DNA of 5,372 nt from Pseudomonadota bacterium (lineage in GTDB: Bacteria; Pseudomonadota; Alphaproteobacteria; Rhizobiales; Rhizobiaceae): assembly GCA_023444445.1 (NCBI GenBank), contig JAEXMK010000075.1, positions 1-5,372 on the forward strand. Direction: 5' to 3'. The position numbers were made by a program, and so were the translations under genes. Numbering within the stretch: the stretch's first letter is position 1; the number at the start of each line of letters is the position of its first letter. Under the pieces are notes generated by a model that was not told where the DNA came from, ran no database searches, and saw only the letters and a list, made by a program, of their open reading frames with translations. This document shows positions 1 through 5,372 of the stretch, piece after piece.

Positions 1-1
1 C

Positions 2-1345
2 TCCTGGCGCGAAGCCTCCCAATGGTTGAGGGCCCGCGGCATCGAGGACATAGAATGCATCACGCCGGACCTTGCCGGCGTTCCGCGCGGCAAAATGATG
101 CCAACGGCGAAATTTACCGGCGACACATCGCTTGCACTGCCCTCGGCACTCTACCGCCATACGATTTCCGGTGAGTATCCCGACGAGACGGCGAATTTCC
201 GTTATGAGCCGCGCGACAGCGACCTGAAGCTGGTGCCCGACCTGTCAACGCTGTCCGTTGTTCCGTGGGAAAGCGATCCGACGGCGCAGGTGATCTGCGA
301 TGTGGTCGATGCCGAAGGCGCGTCCGTTCCCTACACACCCCGCAACGTTCTGAAAAACGTCCTTTCTCTTTACAAGGAGAAAGGCTGGAAGCCGGTTGTT
401 GCCCCGGAAATCGAGTTCTACCTCGTCGCCATGAACGATGACCCGGATTATCCGCTGCATCCGCCAAAAGGCCGCTCGGGTCGCTCGATTGTTGGCGGTC
501 AAAGCTATTCGATCGCCGGCATCAACGAATTCGACGAACTGATCGACGATATCTATCACTTCTCCGAAAAGCAGGGACTTGAGATCGACACGCTGATCCA
601 TGAAGAGGGACCGGCCCAGCTTGAAATCAACCTGCGTCACGGCGATCCGATCGAACTGGCCGACCAGGTGTTCCTGTTCAAGCGCACGATCCGTGAAGCT
701 GCCCTGAAGCACGGTATCTACGCCACCTTCATGGCAAAGCCGATGCAGGGCCAGCCAGGTTCGGCGATGCATATCCATCAGTCGGTCATCGAGATCGACA
801 GCGGCCGGAATATCTTCTCCAACAAGGATGGCAGTGCCTCCAAGGAGTTCTTCTCGTTCGTTGGCGGCATGCAGCGTTACGTACCGAACGCGCTGGTGAT
901 GCTGGCGCCTTATGTGAACTCTTACCGACGTCTGACGCCTGACATGGCCTGCCCGGTCAACAATGCCTGGGGTTACGACAACCGCACGACGGCTTTCCGC
1001 GTACCGATCTCCGGACCGCAGGCCCGGCGCGTGGAAAACCGTCTGCCCAGCTCCGATGCCAATCCCTACCTTGCGCTTGCGGCATCGCTCGGGTGCGGCT
1101 GGCTTGGCATCATGAACAATATCGAGCCGACCGAGCCGACCTATGAAACGGCGAATGAAGGTTCCATCGACCTACCGCGCGGCCTTCTCGAAGCCGTGGC
1201 ACTTCTCGAGGCCGAACCGCAGTTCGACCGGGTGTTCGGTCATGAATTCGTCGGGCTATATGCCGGACTGAAACGGGGGGAATTCGAAACCTTCATGCAG
1301 GTCATCAGCCCGTGGGAGCGGGAATTCCTGCTTCTCAACGTGTGA
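2..1345 (+). CDS. puuA: Gamma-glutamylputrescine synthetase (glutamine synthetase family), 5' end missing
   Basis: This is a cytoplasmic ATP-dependent ligase of the glutamine synthetase fold; the PuuA subgroup joins the gamma-carboxyl of glutamate to putrescine, the first step of the Puu pathway. The frame is open to the left edge (SWREASQWLRARGIEDIE...), so the true start lies outside; 447 residues are visible, against roughly 470 for E. coli PuuA, so only the extreme N-terminus is missing. A TTG at 26 is not a credible start. Visible landmarks are the metal-binding strand EIEFYL (407-424), GPAQLEIN, the HIHQS ammonium/ATP-site region (770-784), WGYDNRTTAFRVP and RVENRLPSSDANPYLALAA. Where GlnA carries the adenylylated Tyr (NLYDLP), this protein has GSIDLP, with Ile at 1166-1168, so GlnE-type control is not expected. 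The PuuB-type oxidase ten bases downstream supports the putrescine assignment. Related GS-like proteins accept other amines (for example ethanolamine or methylamine), so the exact substrate is inferred. Confidence 0.85.
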   Translation, partial: SWREASQWLRARGIEDIECITPDLAGVPRGKMMPTAKFTGDTSLALPSALYRHTISGEYPDETANFRYEPRDSDLKLVPDLSTLSVVPWESDPTAQVICDVVDAEGASVPYTPRNVLKNVLSLYKEKGWKPVVAPEIEFYLVAMNDDPDYPLHPPKGRSGRSIVGGQSYSIAGINEFDELIDDIYHFSEKQGLEIDTLIHEEGPAQLEINLRHGDPIELADQVFLFKRTIREAALKHGIYATFMAKPMQGQPGSAMHIHQSVIEIDSGRNIFSNKDGSASKEFFSFVGGMQRYVPNALVMLAPYVNSYRRLTPDMACPVNNAWGYDNRTTAFRVPISGPQARRVENRLPSSDANPYLALAASLGCGWLGIMNNIEPTEPTYETANEGSIDLPRGLLEAVALLEAEPQFDRVFGHEFVGLYAGLKRGEFETFMQVISPWEREFLLLNV

Positions 1346-1355
1346 GGACTTTCAC

Positions 1356-2642
1356 ATGGCATGGCAAAGCCCGATCGCACCGGGCATCTCCTGGTATCAG
1401 GCGACTGTCGGTGAGCGACCGGAATATCCGTCCATGGACGGCCCCAGGGATACGGAGGTCGCCATTATCGGTGGCGGCTATACCGGCCTTCAAGCTGCCT
1501 GCAATCTCGCGGCCAACGGCGTCCCTGTCGTTCTGATCGAAGCAAACCGCTTTGGTGACGGCGCGTCGGGACGTAACGGCGGGCAGTTCGGCAGCGGCCA
1601 ACGATCCTGGCCGGATGAGCTTGAGGATATCGTCGGCTTCGAACAGTCGAAGCTTCTTTTCGATATTGCCGAAGGCGCGAAACATTACGTTCTCGATTTC
1701 GCCCGCGATCATGGCATCGACATCGATTATCTGCCGGGCCAACTCAATGTGGCGCATAAGGCGGCGTACGAAGACGATTATCGCAAAAGTGTCGCGGCGA
1801 TGAATGAACGCTACGACTATCCGCACATCTCCTTCATGGAGCAGGCGGAAGCGCGCGAACGTGTCGGTTCCAGTCATTATTTCGGCGGCACACGCGACAC
1901 CGGCACCGGGCATATTCACCCTTTGAAGCTGCTGGTCGGACTTGCCAAGGCGGCCAGATCAGCTGGTGCCTATATTTTCGAAATGACGCCCGCCAAATCC
2001 ATTCGGCAATCGGGCGGCAAGACCATTATCGAGACGCCTTTCGGGACGTTGACAGCAAAGCGCGTTCTGATCGCCACCAACGCCTATATCGGCAACCTGG
2101 AGCCGGTTACCGCCGCACACATCATGCCGATCCGTTCCTTCATCGGCGCGACAGCCCCTCTCGACAATCATCCGCATGTCATTCCCGGCCAGGAAGCCGT
2201 TGCGGATTCCCGTTTCGTGGTGCGCTATTTCCGCAAGACCAATGACAATCGGCTGCTGTTTGGCGGACGCGAAGCTTACACGGCCGATACACCACGCGAT
2301 ATTTCAGTGCATATCCGCAAGCAGATCGCGGAAATCTATCCGGCGTTGAAAGACGTCGAGATTACCCACTCCTGGGGCGGCTCTGTCGGCATCACCATGC
2401 CAAGGCAACCTTTCGTGCGCGAAGTCATGCCTGGAGTGATGTCGATTGGCGGTTACTCGGGGCACGGTGTCATGCTCGCAAACTATTGCGGCAAACTCTA
2501 TGCCGACATGGTTCTGGGACGCCAGGATCTGCTTGCCCCGTTCGCACGGCTGAAAGTACCTCCTTTCCCGGGTGGGGCTTCGCTCAGAGCACCCTTATTA
2601 TTCCTTGCGCTGTCGTGGTTTGCACTTCGAGACAGGTTCTAG
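1356..2642 (+). CDS. puuB: Gamma-glutamylputrescine oxidase, FAD-dependent (DAO/OrdL family)
   Basis: This 428-residue flavoprotein belongs to the D-amino-acid oxidase/glycine oxidase-like superfamily. Its PuuB members oxidise gamma-glutamylputrescine to gamma-glutamyl-gamma-aminobutyraldehyde, releasing ammonia and H2O2. The N-terminal Rossmann motif is clear: TEVAIIGGGYTG (residues 33-44), the ribose-binding Glu62 in VLIEA, then GASGRNGGQ (69-77), a family signature. A second FAD-contact segment near the C-terminus reads GGYSGHG (365-371). The tail is hydrophobic (APLLFLALSWFALRDRF), which resembles rhizobial relatives as I recall them and is too short and late to be a convincing membrane anchor. 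The start ATG is well supported by GAGGA at 1344-1348, overlapping the puuA stop, with a 7-base spacer. The 10-base gap to the upstream gene indicates translation from one polycistronic mRNA. Other OrdL-like oxidases share this architecture, so the substrate rests mainly on the puuA neighbour. Confidence 0.87.
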   Translation: MAWQSPIAPGISWYQATVGERPEYPSMDGPRDTEVAIIGGGYTGLQAACNLAANGVPVVLIEANRFGDGASGRNGGQFGSGQRSWPDELEDIVGFEQSKLLFDIAEGAKHYVLDFARDHGIDIDYLPGQLNVAHKAAYEDDYRKSVAAMNERYDYPHISFMEQAEARERVGSSHYFGGTRDTGTGHIHPLKLLVGLAKAARSAGAYIFEMTPAKSIRQSGGKTIIETPFGTLTAKRVLIATNAYIGNLEPVTAAHIMPIRSFIGATAPLDNHPHVIPGQEAVADSRFVVRYFRKTNDNRLLFGGREAYTADTPRDISVHIRKQIAEIYPALKDVEITHSWGGSVGITMPRQPFVREVMPGVMSIGGYSGHGVMLANYCGKLYADMVLGRQDLLAPFARLKVPPFPGGASLRAPLLFLALSWFALRDRF

Positions 2643-2659
2643 GAACCACTTTGCAGAAT

Positions 2660-2684
2660 GCCGGGCGCCGTGCGCGGCACCGGC
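2660..2684 (+). other. GC-rich hairpin downstream of puuB, possible transcript end
   Basis: GCCGG at 2660-2664 pairs with CCGGC at 2680-2684, and GCCG at 2667-2670 pairs with CGGC at 2675-2678 around the loop TGCG; a 2x1 internal loop separates the two stems. It begins 17 bases after the puuB stop, where a terminator would be expected. However, the sequence that follows is TAAAAATCAAAATTC, which gives A-rich rather than U-rich RNA, so it is not a canonical intrinsic terminator. It may instead protect the 3' end of the puu mRNA or assist factor-dependent termination. Confidence 0.4.
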
Positions 2685-2780
2685 TAAAAATCAAAATTCA
2701 GAATTCGCTTCACTGAGACTGGCATTTTTAAATCGATTAGATTATTGATGCCCCCAACCCTAAAGATCGAGAGAATCGAG
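2685..2780 (+). promoter_or_regulatory. AT-rich leader and likely promoter region of zwf-pgl-edd
   Basis: Base composition changes sharply from GC-rich coding sequence to AT-rich DNA between about 2685 and 2747, ahead of zwf. This is where a promoter for the Entner-Doudoroff genes would lie. CTTCAC at 2708-2713 resembles the rhizobial -35 hexamer CTTGAC, and GATTAT at 2740-2745 is a partial -10 match, but their spacing (26 bases) is too long for one sigma-70 promoter, so I do not assign hexamers. A perfect 8-base palindrome, AATCGATT, lies at 2731-2738. I see no convincing HexR-type operator. Confidence 0.35.
2769..2780 (+). promoter_or_regulatory. Ribosome binding site that fixes the zwf start
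   Basis: GAGAG at 2769-2773 sits seven bases before the ATG at 2781. The alternative in-frame ATG at 2748 (and TTG at 2745) is preceded by AT-rich sequence with no purine-rich Shine-Dalgarno element. This favours the downstream ATG. Confidence 0.55.
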
Positions 2781-4256
2781 ATGAGCAGTCAGATCATTCC
2801 CGTTGACCCCTTTGATTGTGTCGTGTTCGGCGGCACAGGCGATTTGGCAGAGCGTAAGCTGCTTCCTGCCCTTTATCATCGCCAGATCGAAGGTCAGTTT
2901 ACCGAGCCGACCCGCATTATTGGTGCGTCCCGCTCAGTAATGAGCCATGAGGAATATCGCAAATTCGCGCAGGATGCGCTGAAGGAGCACCTGAAGGCCG
3001 GAGAGTACGACGACGAACAGGTCGCCCGTTTTATCGAGCGGATTTTCTACGTACCGGTCGACGCCAAGGGCGATAATGGCTGGGACACGCTGAAAAAGCT
3101 GCTGGACGAAGGCAAGGAACGCGTTCGCGCCTTTTACCTCGCCGTTGCACCCGGCATCTTCGGTGATATCGCCGACAAGATCCGCGAGCACAAGCTGATC
3201 ACCAAATCCACCCGCATCGTGGTTGAAAAGCCGATTGGTCGTGATCTTGCGTCTGCGCAGGAACTGAACGACACCATCGGCCACGTTTTCAAGGAAGAGC
3301 AGATCTTCCGTATCGACCACTATCTCGGCAAGGAAACCGTTCAGAACCTGATGGCGTTGCGTTTCGCCAACGCGCTCTACGAGCCGCTTTGGAATTCCGC
3401 GCATATCGACCATGTACAGATCACCGTGGCGGAAGCCGTGGGTCTGGAAGGCCGTGCCGGTTATTACGACAAGGCGGGTGCGCTGCGCGACATGGTGCAG
3501 AACCACATTCTGCAATTGCTTTGCCTTGTCGCGATGGAGCCGCCGGCATCCATGGATGCGGAAGCTGTTCGTGACGAAAAGCTCAAGGTGCTTCGCTCGC
3601 TGAAACCGATCGATGCAAGCAATGTCGAAAAGCAGACGGTTCGCGGCCAGTACCGCGCTGGCGCTTCTGCCGGCGGTCCCGTCCGTGGCTATCTGGAAGA
3701 ACTCGAAGGCGGCGTTTCCAACACCGAAACCTTTGTCGCCATCAAGGCTGAGATCGCCAATTGGCGCTGGGCTGGCGTTCCTTTCTACATCCGCACGGGA
3801 AAACGTCTTGCAACGCGCGTGTCCGAGATTGTTGTCACGTTCAAGCAGATCCCGCACTCGATCTTTGACGATGCAGCCGGAAAGATCGAAGCCAACAAGC
3901 TCGTCATCCGCCTGCAGCCGGACGAAGGCGTGAAGCAGTCCCTGCTCATCAAGGACCCAGGTCCGGGCGGCATGCGCCTGCGACAGGTTTCGCTGGACAT
4001 GAGCTTTGCCGAGGCTTTCAATGTGCGTAGCCCGGATGCTTACGAGCGCCTGCTGATGGACACGATCCGCTCCAACCAGACGCTGTTCATGCGCCGCGAC
4101 GAGGTTGAGGCCGCCTGGGACTGGGTCGACCCCATTCTCAAGAGCTGGGAAGAGCTGGGGCAAGGCGTCCAAGGCTACACAGCCGGCACCTGGGGTCCAA
4201 GCGGTTCCATCGCGCTGATTGAGCGTGACGGTCGCACCTGGCATGATGCCGACTGA
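2781..4256 (+). CDS. zwf: Glucose-6-phosphate 1-dehydrogenase
   Basis: This cytoplasmic enzyme oxidises glucose-6-phosphate to 6-phosphogluconolactone with NAD(P)+, opening both the Entner-Doudoroff and oxidative pentose phosphate routes. The product from the ATG at 2781 (MSSQIIPVDPFD) has 491 residues, the same as E. coli Zwf. An in-frame ATG at 2748 would add 11 residues that look like untranslated leader and lacks a ribosome binding site. The dinucleotide-binding loop is GGTGDLAERKLLPAL (17-31), with Gly-Thr in place of the commoner Ala-Ser. Next come EKPIGRDL with Lys150, the active-site signature RIDHYLGKE (177-185) with Asp179 and His180, and the catalytic base His242 in QNHILQ. All of these sit at +2 relative to the Leuconostoc mesenteroides residues Lys148, Asp177, His178 and His240, so the enzyme should be active. 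pgl follows after nine bases, which implies cotranscription. The sequence does not settle the NAD+ versus NADP+ preference. Confidence 0.97.
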   Translation: MSSQIIPVDPFDCVVFGGTGDLAERKLLPALYHRQIEGQFTEPTRIIGASRSVMSHEEYRKFAQDALKEHLKAGEYDDEQVARFIERIFYVPVDAKGDNGWDTLKKLLDEGKERVRAFYLAVAPGIFGDIADKIREHKLITKSTRIVVEKPIGRDLASAQELNDTIGHVFKEEQIFRIDHYLGKETVQNLMALRFANALYEPLWNSAHIDHVQITVAEAVGLEGRAGYYDKAGALRDMVQNHILQLLCLVAMEPPASMDAEAVRDEKLKVLRSLKPIDASNVEKQTVRGQYRAGASAGGPVRGYLEELEGGVSNTETFVAIKAEIANWRWAGVPFYIRTGKRLATRVSEIVVTFKQIPHSIFDDAAGKIEANKLVIRLQPDEGVKQSLLIKDPGPGGMRLRQVSLDMSFAEAFNVRSPDAYERLLMDTIRSNQTLFMRRDEVEAAWDWVDPILKSWEELGQGVQGYTAGTWGPSGSIALIERDGRTWHDAD

Positions 4257-4265
4257 GGGCGGGCG

Positions 4266-4964
4266 ATGAGCGAAACGATTCACGTCTTCGATAACCCCGC
4301 AGCGCTGGCGACAGCGCTTGCGGCGGCGGTTGCCAAACGCCTCGATGAGGCAACCAAGGAACGGGGGACTGCAAGCATTGCGGTCTCCGGCGGCTCGACA
4401 CCGAAGCTGTTCTTTCAGGCGCTTTCCCAACACGATCTCGACTGGCCCAATATCAGCGTGACCTTGGTGGACGAGCGTTTCGTACCGCCGGAAAACGAGC
4501 GATCGAACCATCGTCTCGTTGCCGAGAACCTGTTGCAGAACAAGGCGAAGTCGGCTTATTTCGTGCCGCTGTTCCAGCCGGCCGCCTCGCCGGAAGACGC
4601 GGCAACGCTTGCGACCGTCAAGACCGAAGCGATCTGCGATCCCTTCGATGTCGTCATTCTCGGCATGGGAACGGACGGCCATACGGCATCGTTCTTCCCC
4701 GGTGGAGACAATCTCTACGAAGCGCTTGATCTCGATGAACCGCGCGGCGTTCTGACCATGGCGGCGGAAAATGCCGGTGAGGAGCGGTTGACCTTCAACT
4801 TCTCCAGCCTGCACGATGCCGGTTTCCTGGTTCTGCATATCGAAGGTGCAGCCAAAAAGGCGACGCTGGAGAAAGCGCAGTCCGGTGAGGATGAGGATGA
4901 AATGCCCGTCCGCGCCGTGCTGAACCGGGCCGAAACGCCCGTGGATATATACTGGGCGCCATAA
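4266..4964 (+). CDS. pgl: 6-phosphogluconolactonase (DevB type)
   Basis: This enzyme hydrolyses 6-phosphogluconolactone, the Zwf product, to 6-phosphogluconate. At 232 residues it has the usual length for the NagB/SOL-fold lactonases (DevB type, unrelated to the beta-propeller YbhE type). Family motifs appear in order: SGGSTPK (41-47, phosphate binding), VDERFVP (68-74), GMGTDGHTASFFP (133-145, with the catalytic-site His139) and the C-terminal NRAETPVDIYW (220-230). The ATG is preceded by GAGGG at 4255-4259, which overlaps the zwf stop with six bases of spacing. Together with the nine-base intergenic gap this points to coupled expression with zwf. An acidic stretch, GEDEDEM (207-213), lies in a probable surface loop. 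The glucosamine-6-phosphate deaminase relatives share the fold, but the motifs and the position between zwf and edd fix the assignment. Confidence 0.96.
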   Translation: MSETIHVFDNPAALATALAAAVAKRLDEATKERGTASIAVSGGSTPKLFFQALSQHDLDWPNISVTLVDERFVPPENERSNHRLVAENLLQNKAKSAYFVPLFQPAASPEDAATLATVKTEAICDPFDVVILGMGTDGHTASFFPGGDNLYEALDLDEPRGVLTMAAENAGEERLTFNFSSLHDAGFLVLHIEGAAKKATLEKAQSGEDEDEMPVRAVLNRAETPVDIYWAP

Positions 4965-5089
4965 GCCAACGCGGTTGCCGCCACTGCGGCCCGCGACAAG
5001 CGCCCCGAAGACATGAAGACTGAACCACGACAACCGGCCGCTCACCTCCCGGAACGCCGGTTGCCGACCAACGAACAGGATGAACGCCC
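4965..5089 (+). other. pgl-edd spacer without a gene
   Basis: This 125-base spacer is much longer than the nine-base zwf-pgl gap. It contains no plausible gene, no hairpin followed by a T-run, and no promoter hexamers that I can defend. It does hold short repeats: CGGTTGCCG occurs at 4972-4980 and again at 5058-5066, and the complementary CAACCG lies between them at 5031-5036. The last bases carry the edd ribosome binding site, CAGGA at 5076-5080, nine bases before the ATG. Readthrough from zwf-pgl into edd is likely because no terminator is visible. Confidence 0.5.
5031..5063 (+). repeat. Inverted repeat in the edd leader
   Basis: CAACCGGC (5031-5038) and GCCGGTTG (5056-5063) form a perfect 8-bp inverted repeat around a 17-base loop; after one mismatch, two more outer pairs are possible (5028-5029 with 5065-5066). 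As RNA it would make a stem-loop ending 26 bases before the edd ATG. No T-run follows, so it is not an intrinsic terminator. It could be an mRNA-stability or translation-control element, or chance in GC-rich DNA. Confidence 0.45.
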
Positions 5090-5372
5090 ATGTCCGCCGA
5101 TTCCCGCATTCAGGCCATTACCGCCCGCATCGTCGAACGTTCCAAGCCCTACCGCGAGACTTATCTCGAGCGGCTGCGGCTGCAGGTCTCGAAAGGCGTT
5201 CACCGTTCCGTGCTTTCCTGCGGCAATCTCGCGCATGGATTTGCCGTCTGTTCCCCCGCCGACAAGGACATCCTTGCCGGCGACCGGGTTCCCAATCTCG
5301 GCATCATCACCGCCTATAACGACATGCTGTCGGCGCACCAGCCCTATGAGACCTTCCCGGCGATCATCCGCG
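5090..5372 (+). CDS. edd: 6-phosphogluconate dehydratase, N-terminal part (3' end outside the window)
   Basis: The product of the full gene dehydrates 6-phosphogluconate to 2-keto-3-deoxy-6-phosphogluconate, the committed Entner-Doudoroff step, using a [4Fe-4S] cluster (IlvD/Edd family, cytoplasmic). Only 94 codons are visible, from MSADSRIQAITARIVERS to the right edge, of a protein normally about 600 residues long. The family is recognised from SCGNLAHGFA (about residues 43-52) and from NLGIITAYNDMLSAHQPYE, which matches the conserved Edd N-terminal block. The catalytic and cluster cysteines further along cannot be checked. The ATG at 5090 has CAGGA nine bases upstream. Another ATG at 5080 is in a different frame that closes at 5319 and is not a start for this protein. 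Following zwf and pgl, it completes the route from glucose-6-phosphate to KDPG, apart from the aldolase. Confidence 0.95.
   Translation, partial: MSADSRIQAITARIVERSKPYRETYLERLRLQVSKGVHRSVLSCGNLAHGFAVCSPADKDILAGDRVPNLGIITAYNDMLSAHQPYETFPAIIR

Noticed and set aside
245..778. Minus-strand open frame of 177 codons inside puuA, and a similar one (1335-1919, 194 codons) inside puuB.
   Set aside because: Both are fully covered by well-supported genes on the other strand, have no motif that I recognise and no good ribosome binding site.
2486..2716. Small + strand frame running from the end of puuB into the intergenic gap.
   Set aside because: Most of it is a shifted reading of the puuB C-terminus, and the part beyond puuB encodes low-complexity Arg-rich sequence without a start signal.
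4971..4989. Small GC-rich hairpins just after pgl (GCGG-TTG-CCGC, or CCGC-CACT-GCGG) as a possible terminator.
   Set aside because: The stems are only four base pairs and are followed by GC-rich sequence with no T-run, and the downstream edd gene belongs to the same pathway.
2934..5045. A 703-codon open frame on the minus strand spanning zwf, pgl and the spacer.
   Set aside because: It lies opposite two unmistakable genes. Its translation is Arg-, Gly- and Val-rich with no recognisable domain. Long antisense open frames are common opposite GC-rich genes with strong third-position bias.
5080..5319. ATG at 5080 opening a 79-codon frame that overlaps the start of edd.
   Set aside because: Its product is Arg/Pro-rich and resembles nothing, while the overlapping frame from 5090 encodes a clear Edd N-terminus. 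The CAGGA element ends at the A of this ATG, so it cannot serve as its ribosome binding site.

Overview
The window reads as ordinary chromosomal DNA of an alphaproteobacterium, most likely a member of the Rhizobiaceae close to Agrobacterium or Rhizobium. This is inferred from moderately high GC content with GC-rich third codon positions, the protein sequences themselves, and the gene order zwf-pgl-edd that is familiar from rhizobia. No taxonomic search could be run. All five genes lie on the + strand and fill nearly the whole window. I see no mobile element, RNA gene, CRISPR array or phage gene.

Positions 2-2642 hold two tightly spaced genes of a polyamine catabolic (Puu-type) operon. The first is a glutamine-synthetase-fold ligase cut off at the left edge, best called gamma-glutamylputrescine synthetase (PuuA). 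Ten bases further on comes a FAD-dependent amine oxidase, best called gamma-glutamylputrescine oxidase (PuuB). Together they would glutamylate putrescine and then oxidatively deaminate it, feeding carbon and nitrogen towards GABA and succinate.

Positions 2643-2780 are a 138-base gap with a GC-rich hairpin just after puuB and an AT-rich stretch before zwf. It most likely separates two transcription units.

Positions 2781-5372 hold the entry to the Entner-Doudoroff pathway: zwf (glucose-6-phosphate dehydrogenase), pgl (6-phosphogluconolactonase, nine bases after zwf) and, after a 125-base spacer, the first 94 codons of edd (6-phosphogluconate dehydratase), which runs off the right edge. The three enzymes act in that order: glucose-6-phosphate to 6-phosphogluconolactone to 6-phosphogluconate to 2-keto-3-deoxy-6-phosphogluconate. 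The aldolase gene (eda) is not in view.

No undescribed system was found. The points most worth a second look are all non-coding or small: the pgl-edd spacer, with an 8-bp inverted repeat, a competing repeat copy and a loop that copies the 16S rRNA tail; the puuB-zwf gap; and the choice of zwf start codon.
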